Below, in pieces: positions 48,180 through 61,310 of a DNA stretch of 64,000 bases. How positions within the stretch are numbered: position 1 is the stretch's first letter; each line of letters opens with the position of its first letter. The position numbers and the translations under genes are program-made. Origin of the DNA: Trematomus loennbergii (lineage: Eukaryota > Chordata > Actinopteri > Perciformes > Nototheniidae); assembly GCA_012861695.1 (NCBI GenBank), contig JAAOOA010000368.1, forward strand, positions 310,001 through 374,000. Direction: 5' to 3'. Under the pieces are notes generated by a model. It ran no database searches and was not told the origin of the DNA. It saw nothing but the letters and a program-made list of their open reading frames with translations.

Positions 48180-50417
48180 GGATACACAGACATTTTGGGG
48201 GGCGGGTGCTCAAGTGAGAAAAAGGGCACTTCCCATAATCATTTATAAAAATGTTTTAAAACAAAAAGTTAAATATAGTTGCACATCTCTGACTTACTGA
48301 CCAATTAATTTTAATACCCTCACACTCACGCAATTGTTGAATACTCAACAGAATTCTACAAAATAATCAGCTAACACAGAGACAATGGTCTTCTTTAGTA
48401 TTCACAATGCACAAGAGCAGACAACAAACTAGTAAATTAATAGTTATTAAATGAGCAGCCAACAATCAAAATTATGAAGTTACTGTTTAAGGACATTACA
48501 GGCAAAAAGATCGTTTTTTCATGTACTTATTTTGGTCTATTTTGCTTCCATGTTTTCTTTCACTCTAATGGAAAAAAACTAACAAAACACATATAAATGG
48601 TGTTCGTTTTACTACCATGTCTGAATTCATCTATAGATTTAAAGCTAATCTGCATATTTAAACATAACATTTCAGGGGAAAATACTGACTTGACGTAAGT
48701 ATCTATCTGGAGAAGTTGTGATGTGTTTTGTTTTATCCGTTTTACCTGCAATGCTTTGGTAACTGCATGCAAATTAGCGCATTTTAATTAGGCCTAGTTA
48801 ATGCCTAATTTGCATATCAATGTGGCGATTGTGATGACGTTATTAGATACACATTTTACTGTATTCACTTCAAGTGTCTCCCCTTAAGTACAGTACAGTA
48901 TTAGCCTGAATGCCCATGATAAATTGCCTTGGCTAAACCTTGAGCTAACTTATCCATTAGCTAGTAGCCTACCTTAGTTAACTATGTTTGTTGTCTTTTA
49001 GCTAATTGGCTGTAAACTTGAGGCACTGGCAGTTTAGTAATTTGTTCATCACTACTCACCTTCAAAATAAACCAAGAAAAGCCAGCATAACATGGAACAG
49101 TAAAGTGGGAGGTGCTGCTACCTGTCTGTCTAAAGGGACTGCCGATGTCCGCACCGCTGTGCAGGAGACGTGGAGTGAGGGAGAGCTACGGAACTGCACA
49201 GTCTAATCTCCCGACCTGATATGTTCATTTTGTATTCAATCAATATATTTTTGGAAAGGGAAACTGTGCGCAAACAGCAGTAGATATATATTCATTTATA
49301 AAAAATAAAAAGAAGGGGGAAAAAAGGGCACTTTCTCTGGAGGAAGAACAAGGGCAGGGGCTCAAGCCCACTTGTGTGCACGTGCCTGGTCAAATATGAA
49401 AAGTTAAGCTTTAAACATCCATGACTTAAACACTTTATCCAGGATAAAAGCCACATAGCTGCACTTGCAAGGTGAATACTGGTAAAAGAAAAAGCGTTTG
49501 AATGCGTACATTAACAGGTTTATGATATCACTGCCCCGTCCAAGACACGAGTGGATCTGACTTTAATTACATTTGACTCGAGTGTTTCGTCAACTTAATG
49601 TGTTGCTTAAAATAATACTTCTGCATACAGTATGTGACACTGAGTGTTGCACGGCCAGATACGGCTCAAGAAGCTGACTCAAATAAGGAAATATGTGATA
49701 CATTATGATGTGATATAATAATAGCTTGGATCTCAGCAGCAAGTCATGTTTAAGCTTGGTTTTCTTTACCTAAACGTACATGATTGACATGTTGTTTTGT
49801 GTCTCTGTATTAGTGAAGCTGTGATTCTATGTAACTGGACATATAATACCCTTTACAATGTATGCATAGCTCCTAAAAGAGACACTGTCAGTATTAAGAG
49901 AAGAACAGAAGTGCTGTGTATGATGGGAATTTACAGTGATTCAATATGCATGTAGGTTTCCTGGCTACAAAATGTTCTCAGACAGAAGGGTGTCGCCCTG
50001 ACAATTGTCAGGCATTGAATTATCATATGGATGTTAGGGTTTGTAATTAACATGCGGCCCCCCCACCCAATTTAGGACTGTAATGTGGATTGCCTTCCTT
50101 CCTGTGTCTCGTCTCTATAAATGACATTGCTTTTGTGTAACGGGGTCAGATCCTGGTACTATCTACTAGTGCAGGACCTCTGTCCTTTCCAGCTTGAAAT
50201 ATGATTGATTCTGTTGAATGCTATAACTCTTTATTAAATAACACGACTTTGGTTTAAGCTTGTATATTTGTTCTTTTCTTACCAGAAGATGATTAAGTGT
50301 GGAATTTCCATCACACTGTGTTTCATGGGAACTGCTCTCTAAAACTCCCCCACCCAATTCACCTGTGGTCTGCATCACAACTAGTCTTTCCAGTTGTTCT
50401 TCCGTTCATCATCATTC
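48180..50417. other. Spacer between the Gypsy element and noxo1 copy B
   Basis: No gene is supported. Two similar strings, aaaaagggcacttccc at about 48219 and aaaaagggcactttctc at about 49320, may mark parts of another degenerate element. The rest is AT-rich. Unit X (35490-37374) is not present here, in contrast to the left flank of noxo1 A. Confidence 0.4.
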
Positions 50418-51548
50418 ATCACTCCAAATCTTTCTTGTGCACATTAAGCATCTTTTGAATAACGTCTCTCTGATTAGTCACATTTGGATGTCTGACTCTC
50501 TTCAGACCTGACGTTCAGCATACAAGTGGACGCGATTGTAAAGCATGCTCTCTGCAATTTGTGAATATTTAAAAAGTAAGATCATTCCCTCTTCAAGGTT
50601 AATTGAGATGTTTAAATTCCCTATGTTTTTCTCATCTGCATTATTGTATAACACTCTTTACATGTCTGGTAAAACATTTAATTTACATACAATTTAGATA
50701 AATAGACATATTAGTACAAATAAGTATTTGCTTTTTTATGTGTTGAGTCGTTTTCACCAATGTTTCGTATTTTTATTGTTGCTTGTGTTATCTGGAGTTG
50801 ACTCAAACATTGGTGAAGCACCTTTAAACCTTTACAAAAAACATCAGATCAATAAAGCTCATTTTCGTTTTTTTAAATGATAACTTATGGCTATTAATCC
50901 TGATGAATTAGGGGGAAAATACACACTCTTGTTTGTATTCATATTTTATTTTATTGACATGTTACAGTTAGTACATAGAGTACAAGGCCATCAGTATAAA
51001 TATTCATGCAATAAACAACAAACAGAAATTAGTTAAGAACATGACAGGAAACTTAAAATACAGTATAAGATAGTCAAATATAACAAGTAAACATTGTTAA
51101 ATGAATTGTGAAGTTTTTGCTGTGAATTAAATCGTAAATAGTGGTAAAAGTGCTTAATAGTTTAATGATTGACTTATCTTTTCTATCATGAATAGTTCCC
51201 AACCGTAAACAAACTTAAAGAATGATACTTAAAACAGTTGAATGTAAATATTTAACTTACATTTCCTGGAAAAGTGGTTTCAAAGCTAAAGAAAATAATA
51301 AAAGTTCAATACATTTTCTTCATCTCCTTTAAATGCTTCACTGAAGCTACATTATTATTATTAATATGATTGTTGTACCGAGTGATATTTCCAAACTTCA
51401 CGTGAAATTTCTTGGCATCCTCTTATGCTATTACGCACGTTTAAATCTTTGGTATGGCAAACATGTTGAACAATATTACACAACTGACAGAACCTGTTAT
51501 GGTGAACATGTTACATGCACACTGAATACATCTAAGGAATGTGACTCC

Positions 51549-54301
51549 CTAGCGGCGGTGGATGGTCTCCGGCGTCCTGTTGGCCAGAGCTGCCTTTCGG
51601 GTCATGGTGGAGCAGCGGGTTAGGATCTCCTCTGTTTTGGGTCGAGGAGGCACCTGGGGAACGACAGATGATGTCCTAGAAACATTGGAGCTTGCAGATT
51701 CAGACCTCTCGTCGCTGGTATCGGAGCCACGTCGGTCTAAGAGGCTGAGATCAATGTTACTGTCGCTTTGCTGAGGCGATGCCAAAGGACTTCCTATGTC
51801 TGCTAAGTTGGATGTGGATTCGAAGTCGGAGAAGCTGGTATCGGTGCTCGTGCTGCTCATGCTTCGTGCTCTGGCTTCTTCTGCATCCCTCTCCATCTGC
51901 GTCCGGGTCTCGGAGAGGACGTCCCGGAACCGGGCCTTGTGGAGACGCCCTCTGAACTGAGCTGCAGAATCACTTCGCAGACCGGTGACATCGCTGGATC
52001 GAGCTGAAGGTTCATGGAGGGGGTATAACCTGCCTTGCCATTGAATCTGGAGAGGATTACAAAAGAAAGATAATTGATTACAACTTTTGCAAACTATAAT
52101 AACATCCTGATCAAGTTGAGAACTTCTTTAGCATTTATTTATCAAATTGCACAAAACCCATTTCTAACTCTTTACATAGACAATAGTAGGTTTGTGATGC
52201 GTTTGCTTGAAAAGACAATAAAAAAGAGCATTCATAAGTGCTTCAACCAGCCTTTTTAAATGTGCTCCGTGTTCCTATTCTCTATTGTTTGCAGTGCAGA
52301 CAGATAAGATTCCATACCTGACGAGCCACCAGCCGTCGTCAGACTTCCTCAGCACCTCCACCACGGAGCCGATGGGCACAGACACCTCGTCGTGCCTCTT
52401 CGTTGTGTAACTCCTCACGGCACAGTACAGCTCAACTGGTCACAAAGAAGATAACAAGATCAGAAATGTTGCAGTACAGTTAAAGACTAGAAGAGAATAG
52501 ATGTATGTTAGCTTCCATTGGTCAAAGAGCACTCCCCAGTGGTGATTCTTTATTAAAACTTGGCATCATATTATAAACTAGAGAATGCAATTCCTGAAGA
52601 AATTGCTAGTGGGAATGCTTTATGCTGAAAAGCTGACGCTAAACTGCTATGCTGAAATGTAATGTGTAAGAAGAAAGTGAAGAATTTAGATTGAAATGAT
52701 ACATGAACACTGGGGGCTTGAATGTGTGATGAGAAGAAAATAAAGTAAAAAGGCTTGGAAAAGCAACAGAATATTTGAATTGCAAACTTTTGAACTAACT
52801 TGATGGTGAATGATCTGTCGCCATGCCAACAGCATTTGATGACATCCCATAATACGCTTAGATGTGTGGATGGCTGCATCGTTACCAAACCTGTGAAGTT
52901 TTGGGCCGTTTGGAACATTTTCACTGAAGTTATGAGAAAACCGTGTTTAATGGCGAGCATTGTGTTGCCATGGCAACGGCATTTGAAGAAATCTCAAAAC
53001 TGTCTCGTAGATGTCTTCACGGCTGGACTGTTAGCACACATGTGCATTTTGAGCACTTTTTGAACATTTTCATAGGAGTTAAGGGACATCGTGTTTTATG
53101 GCGAGGGATGCGTTTCCATGGAAACGGCATATGGTGAGATTTCAGATTTGGGGGGTGGTAGTGGAGTACAGAGCTTCGTGACCGCGGAGCGTGTGAACGT
53201 TGTGATCAGCTGTTTTAGCGCAGGGCTGCTGTACAGACTGACGTTAACAGCAGCCCTGTCTGTGCACACGGAGACCGACTCTGTCGTCCGGTGATCTAAC
53301 CGCCTTCTGGAAAAGCTTCACAAGTACGTCGGTACGCAAATGCGCTTTGTGACACAAGTGACGGTACGCATTTCAGATTGTTGCCGCGCATGCGTACCAG
53401 TTATGTGCACCCCTGTTTATATCAAGCCCCCAGGAAGTGCGCCGGACTCAGATGAAAATATTTGTGGTGGCCAAACGGCGGTACTACACTTCCGTTTGGT
53501 TGCCAGGCCCGGAAACACTTTTTCCCCCCCATTGACTTACATGGCGAAAGAGTGGTCTGTAAATCGTTGGATAATTTTTTTAAACTAAATAAACTACCCA
53601 GTATGAACACTTGTATAGCCCTTATTAAAAACATTCGTTCCTCAAGTTGTAAAAATGTGCTAATAACGTTATTCTGAGAGTTATTTTCCTCTGCATTATG
53701 AACGTGCATCTAACCCACGGGACCGCGCCGCCCGGCACATTCATGTTACGTGTCAGCACTACATGCGTTTATCTTTACCCATGGATGCACAATAAGAACG
53801 GACCCATATCGCCTTACTGCCAGCCCACAGAGCTGTAATAATGGATATATTGCACATGTTTGCTGTAATTCATAATTTGTAAAATATTATACTACATGGG
53901 CTGTATTATTAAATCTCGTACCGTAAATGTTCTATTAATAAAGTTAATATTACCGACGTAGATTAACGTCCCTGTATATATATTATATATATATATATAT
54001 ATTATATATATATATATATATTAGGGCGGTCAGTCGATTAAAATATTTAATCGCATGATTGTCCATAGTTAATCGCGATTAATCGCAAATTAATCGCACA
54101 TTTTTTATCTGTTCTAAATGTACCTTAGAGGGATATTTTTCAAGTTTTTAATACTCTTATCAACATATGAGTGGACAAATATGCTTTATATGTTTGTTTA
54201 TTATCATTTGAACAATGACAAATATTCTCATGAATATTAAACACAACAACCTGAACATTACAAATATTCGCTTCAATTCAACCTGGAACCTCTCATACAA
54301 T

Positions 54302-54338
<37 letters not shown>

Positions 54339-57300
54339 CACACCTCATACGTTGGAGCTATGTGCCGCAAGGCATATATGCTCGAACGTGTGCTGCCTGG
54401 ACGCTGCAATCATGTAGCGCGTACTATCCGTGCTGAGTGCGCTGACTTTTCGTACAATGTCCCACTGTCTGGCTACCTGCATAAAGTCAAGTGCTCGGCG
54501 CAGTTGTCGGCGAAATGTCATTGAAACAGCTCCTTATATCCGTTAGCGCAGCTAGCTAGCACCAGATGCTAACAACAACACGTAAGGTGTGCCTCGCTCG
54601 CGCGAGTCGCGCCACACCACACACACACTCCCTCCCGGTCCTCCCGATGGCCAGTCCGGGCCTGCCGGTGAGCGTGGAAGTGTGGTCTGCCACAAGCGGG
54701 CGGCAGGAGCGGGGCTGTCAGCATCAGCTTGTAGATGGTATTTTAAACTCTATGCGCTCTGAAACTACGGGGCGGCCGAGGACAAAAAATACACATGCGT
54801 TAATCGCGTTAAAATAATTAGTGGCGTTAATTTTTTTTTTGCGGCGTTAACTTGACAGCCCTAATATATATATATATATACATACATACATATACACACA
54901 CACATACACACACACACACACCACACACATATACAGTGCAATAATTCTTTCATGCTAAATGAAGCTCTGTTGCGTGGCACTAGATCCTGTTACAGCGTAA
55001 TATAAAAGTACATAACGATTGATGTGTAAATTAGCATAATTACTAGCTAGCCGCTAGCTGCCGCCTCGTAATATCAAATCCATCATAATAACAACCCATT
55101 ACCATGCTGTCATGAACGTGCGGTGCTGTTACGTGTACGCAAATGGACGTGCTTGATGTGAACGAGCATTTTGGGGGGCATGGTTAAAGTTGCGCATGCG
55201 CTATGAGCGCACATACGGGTACTTCTCAGGCATGCCGGGTAATCTGTGACGTTTCGCTCTCTCAAAAGTTGGGCCATTTTATCATCATGCGCGAATGAGC
55301 AACTCTCATAGGAATGAATGAGGCCCCGCCTCCCACGCTGTATCCAGTTCTTATTATACATCCATGGTTTATATAGCACCTTTCAACACAAGGTATTTCA
55401 AGGTGCTTTACAAAAATGAAAGACATTCAGACAAAGGCACTTAAAAACAGTCGTTAAAAAAAGATAAAAGAAACATTAAAAGAAAAAATACATGATAAAA
55501 AGTTACAGTGCAGTTTAAGATATGAATAGTTCACACAGAATTTCCATTTTACTGATGCCTTTCTTTAAGGTTTCTCTGAACATGAGCTGTGTACGCTTGT
55601 ATGGCACATACGTCCCGAGCAGCATACACAGAGAAAACCAGCCAGGTCATAGTCCCCAGACACTGATTCCCTGGGGTTACTAGCCCCAAATGTTCATTAA
55701 CCAAAAACGAAACACAACCGCTCAGTTTTAATTAAAAGCAGCGGCAAAAAGATAAGTCTTCAGCCTGGATTTAAAAGTAGTAAGAGTTGCAGTGGACCTG
55801 CAGGTTTCTGGAGTTTGTTCCAGATATTTGGAGCATAATAACTGAACGCTGCTTTACCATGTTTAGTTCTGACTCTGGGGACAGTAGATAAAGCATGGAC
55901 AAGTTTTTCCAAATCCTGCTGTGACATTAGTCTTTAATCCTAGATATGTTCTTTAGGTGATAGTAGGCTGATTAATTGTTTTAATGTGTAAGATACATAA
56001 ATGTAAAATGGCTTAAGTTACCCGAATTGTTAAACTTTTTAATGCTCAAAGAAGTGATTAAACTGTCAAATTGGATGAAGAAATCATTAAACAAGAATAA
56101 TGTACACTTTTTGTTCTTAGAATAGGATTTCATGAAGTTTATTTTAAGCATTTTAGTGTTCTAATTTATTTCAATTTGCATTACTGTACTGTATGTACAT
56201 TTCAATGTTTTTCCATAAAGAAGTTATGTGTACTTGTTCAATGAGGTCATTTCTGCATATTATAATTTGACTGAAAATGACACATACCTGCATGCTGGAA
56301 TACAGTGTCTTCCTCATCCTCTCCGTCCAATAACTGCAGGTAGGGAGCAGGAAACCAAGCCAAACCCTTTGAGTCATTCTCAACCAGCCACCAACCTGGA
56401 GAGGAAATAAAACAACCGTTAAGCATAACAGAAATACAGAAAGAGCAGCTCAAATTTGTTTTGCTGATTTCTAGTAACCATCTACATGAAAGCTGAGGCA
56501 CTGACCTGCAGGATCTTTGATCAGCACGTCCAGCTTCTCGTCCACAGCGACCTTAAACGGACGATTCTTGGAATCTTTTGTCTCGTAGGCGGCCACGCAG
56601 GAGTAACTCTGGGTGACAAACGGGTGAGTGACGCTGCCTCCAGGCGGGTGAGAAACTTCTCCTCCTCCACAATCAGACATCAGGACCATGATGCTGTGTG
56701 AGAGAGAAATCAATCATTTAATAATCAAGAACTCATTTAAACTCTCTTGTCATTTGATCTGAAACTCTGGTGTGAGAACTGACCTGTTCTTAGTAAAGTC
56801 TGGCAGCAGGTCGTGATCTTTGGGCATGAAGAACTGAGTCACCTCTGTGGTCCGTGTCACACTTTGATCGCACTTCAGAAGTTTCTCGCAGTAGCTCTCC
56901 AGGAACTTCATGCGTTGGATGGAGCGCTTGGATCCTTTCTTCTGGCTGCTCTTCCTGGCCTGTCCTGCAGAGAGGAGAGGAACATTTTTCAAGATTATTA
57001 CCAGACTGTAAAGAGAGCAGCGTCTAGTCCAAACTGTAAATGTGTTCACTGATTCATGAAGGACACAGTCATAGGGAAGGGAAACGCCCAAAGATTATTA
57101 CCAAACTGGCTGAGAAATAAGGTGAATTACTATATTTATACAGCATTTTTCTTGGAAAGTACAAAATGTAATATCCATCTAATTGCTTCAAACTAAGTTA
57201 AAACAGAAGACATTAGACAATACATCAGCTACAGTACATGTTTGCAGTGTTATTAAACTCTTGTAGTTGGCTTTTCCTCAAATTATCTGCTGCAAATGCA

Positions 57301-57792
57301 CAATTTCTGTGTAAGGAGACTATTAAAATAGACCTTTTCTAACATACATTTGAACTATTCTTACCTCTAAATGTGGGGATAACTCTGTCATTTCTCTTGA
57401 AAATGTTCATGATAGGGAATCTCTTCTTCAGCTGCATCTGTTTGAAAGAAAAAAAATACATTTATTAGTTCTACAAAATAAACACTAATCTAAGAACATG
57501 TGTGATTTCTTTAGTTTGTGGGGACTTACATGGCATTTCCTGAACTCCTGGAAGGACCTGTAAATGATCACTTCAGTGTCGTCCGACCACAACACAGAAA
57601 TCACGAACATCTGTGGAGAAATACAAATAATGAAGGATGAGGGATGACATTTTTTACACAAATACAGAAAATCACACTTAAATCTTCAGTTAAATCACAC
57701 CTGTTGTGTTAACTCACCTTGAGTTTAGGTGTGTCCCTGTGCATAGCTCCAACAATGCGAGCACTGATTACAACGCGTTGATCCCCAGCCAT
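51549..57792 (-). CDS. noxo1: NADPH oxidase organizer 1-like, copy B (open through PX and both SH3; frameshifted tail)
   Basis: Exons: 57718-57792 (ATG at 57792), 57530-57610, 57365-57437, 56784-56964, 56506-56693, 56288-56395, 52318-52435 and 51549-52046. All borders are GT/AG and frames join without error through exon 7. The PX domain (residues ~1-135) has the phosphoinositide-binding arginine in IIYRSFQEFRK, LKKRFPI and FFMPKDHDLLPDF. SH3 A has YSCVAAYETKD, FKVAVDEKLDVLI and WWLVENDSKGLAWFPAPYL. SH3 B has YCAVRSYTTKRHDEVSVPI, DDGWWLVR and GKAGYTPSMNL. These bind p22phox in the family. Just after this, exon 8 lacks 97 bp present in copy A, shifting the frame to a stop about 50 codons on. 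The normal frame behind it stays open and ends with VPQVPPRPK (NOXA1-binding type) and ILTRCSTMTRKAAL before the stop at 51549-51551. It is either a gene with a truncated tail, an early pseudogene, or misassembled. Confidence 0.82.
53979..54020. repeat. (TA)n microsatellite
   Basis: TA-rich run into which the element at 54021-54864 is inserted; TA repeats resume at 54863-54880, followed by CA/TACA repeats to about 54930. Confidence 0.85.
54021..54864. mobile_element. DNA element with TTAGGGCGGTCA / TGACAGCCCTAA ends (noxo1 B only)
   Basis: An 844-bp element within a TA microsatellite. The termini are inverted repeats with one mismatch, and the sub-terminal sequences are rich in attaatcgcg and gcgttaa, mirrored at both ends. 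This matches the widespread fish family starting agggctgtcaa. No transposase is recognised. It contains a (GT)n run (54307-54338). It is absent from the paralogous intron. Confidence 0.75.
55366..55960 (-). mobile_element. Non-LTR retrotransposon 3' end in noxo1 B intron 6
   Basis: Orthologous to 41990-42570, inherited with the segmental duplication. The tail reads gcaccttgaaatacc. The protein remnant is further frame-shifted than in copy A. Confidence 0.7.
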
Positions 57793-57888
57793 TGTGTGAA
57801 GTGTGTGTCTCAGCTCTGTGGATGAATAGCAGCTTTATGGTCTGCAGGTGAGCTGTTTCTTCTGCTGGATCAGAGTCTGCAGCAGTAC

Positions 57889-57898
57889 ATATACCCTG
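57889..57898 (-). promoter_or_regulatory. TATA-like box of noxo1 B
   Basis: On the minus strand agggtatatg, about 100 bases upstream of the ATG at 57792. It matches the element at 44521-44530, so the proximal promoter is retained in both copies. Confidence 0.45.
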
Positions 57899-57955
57899 CA
57901 AATAATGGAGGCGGAGTCAGAGGAAGACACACCTGAGGCAGGGAGAAAAAAGGAT

Positions 57956-58397
57956 TGTGACGACCCTGCCTTGTTATCTCTTGGGTGTGTGTGTGTGTTC
58001 CTTTAAGGTTCTCCCTTTGGTCTATCAGCTGGGATTGAGGACACCTGGCGGCCGGTACCAGAGGGTTAAAGGGCCTGAGTGAGACCCGCAACCTCTCTCC
58101 CCGCATAGGACCTGATCTGGGAGCAGCCACGTCGCTTAGTTTTCTTTGCTTTGTTTTTGGTTATTTTAAGTTTTTGTTAAAAATATATTTTTCATATATG
58201 TTCTCGTCCTTCCCACGCTTTTTGTTATGGCCAAGAGCCAGGCCATGACAGATGGGGGCTCGTCCACTTCTTTTATCTGTGATACAGCAACGGATAGGTA
58301 AGATTTATGTTGGGAGTTGGTGCGCGTGTATAAAGTTTGTTGGGAGCGCGTTTGCAGTGCGGCCGGTTTCTGTGTTTCGGCTCGTTGTGGGAAGGAG
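57956..58397 (+). mobile_element. Truncated Gypsy element: 5' LTR plus leader
   Basis: LTR 57956-58250, primer-binding site at 58253-58265 and about 130 bp of leader, all matching 44588-45030. The match stops at ggaag, after which LINE sequence begins. It is preceded by the same flank (ggat) as the complete element, so it is the paralogous copy of that insertion and was truncated after the duplication. Confidence 0.88.
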
Positions 58398-58990
58398 CCA
58401 AGGTCGCTTTACAAGTAATAGGGCAAAAACAAACATAACAAAAGTCAGACAGACAAAACAACAGATCGATTAGGGGCCGAAAGCCTTGGCAAACAGATGG
58501 GACTTGAGGGCCCTTTTGAAGGCGTCAAGTGTGGGGATGTTGCGAATCTCCGCAGGGAGAGCGTTCCAGAGGTGGTGGCTGCCACACTGAAGGCTCTGTC
58601 CCCGAAGGTTCGCAGTTTGGTGCGGGGGTGGTACGCTGGGTTACTGTACGCAGGCCAGAGTCTGAGGACCGCAGGTTCCCGGGTGGGGCATGTGGATGAA
58701 GGATGTCCGATAGGTACTGGGGGGGCAAGGGCATGGAGGGACTTGTAGGTAAGGAGGAGGATGTTGTATGCTATGCGGGACTTGACGGCAACCAGTGGAG
58801 GTGGATGAGGGTGGGAGTGATGTGCTGCCACGGCTTCGTGTGTGTGAGTACCCTAGCAGCACAGTTTTGGACATACTGGAGCCTGTCCAGGGTGTTGTTG
58901 GGAACCCCGAACAGGACACCATTGCAGTAGTCCAAGCGGGAGCTGACAAACGCATGCACTAGGGTTTCGGCAACCGACTCCGAGATATGA
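58398..58990 (-). mobile_element. L2/CR1-like LINE, C-terminal ORF2 fragment
   Basis: Minus-strand pieces in shifting frames: FVSSRLDYCNGVLFGVP, RLQYVQNCAARVLTHT, HITPTLIHLHWLP, KSRIAYNILLLTYKSLH and YLSDIL. These are the conserved end of L2/CR1-type reverse transcriptases. It is 5' truncated and broken by frame shifts. Its 3' end is joined to the truncated Gypsy leader. Confidence 0.85.
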
Positions 58991-59349
58991 TATGAATGCT
59001 AATGGGACACATCGAGATCTGCACTCACAGTGCCGCGGACTGTAGCCTACTTAATGTTACTCTGATCCGGTTACTTATGTTGTGGCAGATATTTAAGTAA
59101 GCTGTCTTAACGCTAATGTTATAATAGTCAGATTGCTCTGAAGATGGGAGGTGATATTCTATTAATTGTCATGTTCACACAGTCAGTTGATTTTTGCCGG
59201 CCGTCTTTCCTGCAACGGCAGTTTTTTCTCTATCCTGTAATATGACTTGATAGCTTTAAACTCCGCACACGGAGCTCTGATTGGTCAGCAGGCGGTGCTT
59301 TCACTGAGTTACTTTTCACTGCTTTCAAAGGTTTAATTGAGCTGCTTGG
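58991..59349. other. Spacer, no gene seen
   Basis: Short stretch between two LINE fragments with no recognisable feature. Confidence 0.35.
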
Positions 59350-60595
59350 TAGTATGTTTTAAGACAGGGGAGGGCTAGGCCCCCCTTGTCTCTGGGAGCC
59401 ATAGGGTTTTGTACCTATAACTCTTGGTTTCTTTCCCTGCCATAGGAATCTCGAAATCCACTTGTCCCATTCTATAAATGTTTTATCTGGGATATCCACT
59501 GGCAGTGACTGGAACAAATAGAGCAGCCTCGGGAGAGTATTCATTTTAATTATTTCAACACGTTGGATCAAGCCCAGAAAGGGCGGCAGACCCCACCGAG
59601 CTAGATCTTTCCTAATGTTAGAAAGCAGTGGGTCATAATTTTCGGAGGTTAGGTTTGTTAGATCCCTTGGAATCTGCGCAGGTATTTCAAACTGTCGACC
59701 TCCCTAATGGCATATTTTTCTTTGAATTGCTGGCTGGTCCTGTACTTAAATGTTAAGAGCTGGGATTTGTAACCTGATACTGCTCCAAACTCTGACAGTG
59801 TTTGCAGCAAAACAGGAAGAGAATGGCCGGGCGCGTCATATAGACAAGGACGTCGTCCGCGAACATCGCTATTTGGTTTTCTCCTGCCAACGAGACTCAA
59901 TGTATTTGGTCATTTTGCCTTATCATTTGGCTCAGAGGCTCTATAAAGAGCGTAAACAGGAGAGGGCTTATAGGGCATCCCTGGCGGCAACCACGCTCCA
60001 ATTCGATGGGTCCTGAAAGGGAGCCATTTATTTTTATTCTCGCCGTTGGTTTGTTATAAAGAGCCTTGATTGTCTGTATGACATTTTTATTAAACTGAAA
60101 TTTGTGCAGAGTTTTGTACAGAAATGACCATTTAACTGAGTCAAACGCTTTTTCTGCATCCAGTCCCATTATAACTGCTTCAATTTGCTCCTGGTTTATC
60201 TTGTGAACCATGTGTAAAGTACGCCTGATGTTGTCCTGAGTTTGGCGATTTTTAATGAAGCCTGTCTGGTCTAAGTGAATGATTTCAGGCAGGATTTTCT
60301 CGAGTCTTTTAGCTAGTATTGAAGCAAAAATCTTGTAATCTTGGTTCAAGAGGCTCACAGGTCGGTAATTTGAACAATCTAGGCCATCTCCTCCCTGCTT
60401 GGGCATAACAGTTATTACGCTTCGCTCCAGGAGGGGGGGGGTCTCCCCTGTCTGGAGCACCCAATTAAAGGCCCCAAGCAGTATTGGAGTTAGAGGCTCT
60501 TTGAACACCTTGTACCATTCAGCTGTGTATCCATCTGGCCCAGGGCTTTTGTTGATTTTGAGCCCAGCAATAGCCCTACTCAGCGCCATATAGAT
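59350..60595 (-). mobile_element. L1/Tx1-clade LINE reverse transcriptase fragment
   Basis: The minus frame 59897-60589 is open for 230 residues and has reverse-transcriptase blocks: KINKSPGPDGYTAEWYK, NYRPVSLLNQDYKIFASILA, LDQTGFIKNRQTQDNIRRTL, GLDAEKAFDSVKW and GCRQGCPISPLLFTLFIEPL. The YADD-type box falls just after, in another frame (around 59830-59870), followed by GHSLPVLLQTLSEFGAVSGY and then RVEIIKMNTLPRLLYLFQSL. So it is a 5'- and 3'-truncated, frameshifted copy. The style matches fish L1/Tx1 elements. Confidence 0.88.
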
Positions 60596-61310
60596 AGAAG
60601 AGTTACGACATCTCCGTTCACTCCAATGGACCAGTTTTTTTTACAGCAATGGCGGATCGTGGAGCCCTTAATAGTATAGCCCTTATAGCCCTTAACTATT
60701 GACGATCTGCGGCCAGCAGCACAGTAGAGTTGCAGCATAATAGACCGTTCGTGATGGACTTTTAAAGGTAAGAAGACGTTTAAAGATTTATATTGCGGAT
60801 ATTATCAGCACATCTGAGTCAAATGAACATGTGTATTAAAGGATGTCAGTAGATTTAGGGAACGTTTAGATAACAGATTAGGCTAGGATACCGGATAAAG
60901 TTAGCAACACACGTTAACCATGAGCAGCCTATTAATCCGTTCTCCTAATGTTATTTCAATCCAACGTTGTGGAATTGGAGAAAAAGGGCTTCTTAACGTG
61001 CTTTTATCCGGGGTGGAGGGAGTTAAATATTAGTTAAATATAACATTGGGGCGTGTGATTGTAGTGGGTGGAGGTGGTGAAATGAGGATATCCATTTTGG
61101 AGTTCAAGCTAGTATAATATAGTTAACGTTACACAATAATAAGGATGAGAGCTATTTTTGTGATACATCGCTATTGATATGGATTTAGAGTGCATATTTG
61201 AGACTTCTAAACAGTAAACAAAAACGTAACTTATGAGTGAGTGTTTTTAGCAGAGCCATATAATGTCCTTGTGATTCTGTTGATTATTACCTGTCTGTAT
61301 TATGTTGCAG
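60596..61310. other. Spacer, no gene seen
   Basis: AT-rich sequence without coding support. A short direct repeat (atagcccttatagccctta) lies at about 60675-60693. Confidence 0.35.

Larger units (their letters stand above)
50418..57951. repeat. noxo1 segmental duplication, copy B
   Basis: Same order and orientation as 37612-44583. It differs by small indels, by its own 2.2-kb insertion cluster at about 53147-55366, and by lacking the 40663 MITE and the tandem 295-bp unit. The flanking Gypsy LTR is at the same position as in copy A. Confidence 0.9.

Noticed and set aside
58641..58955. 104-residue minus-strand frame starting MRLSAPAWTT
   Set aside because: It is an alternative frame of the L2-like LINE fragment, not an independent gene.
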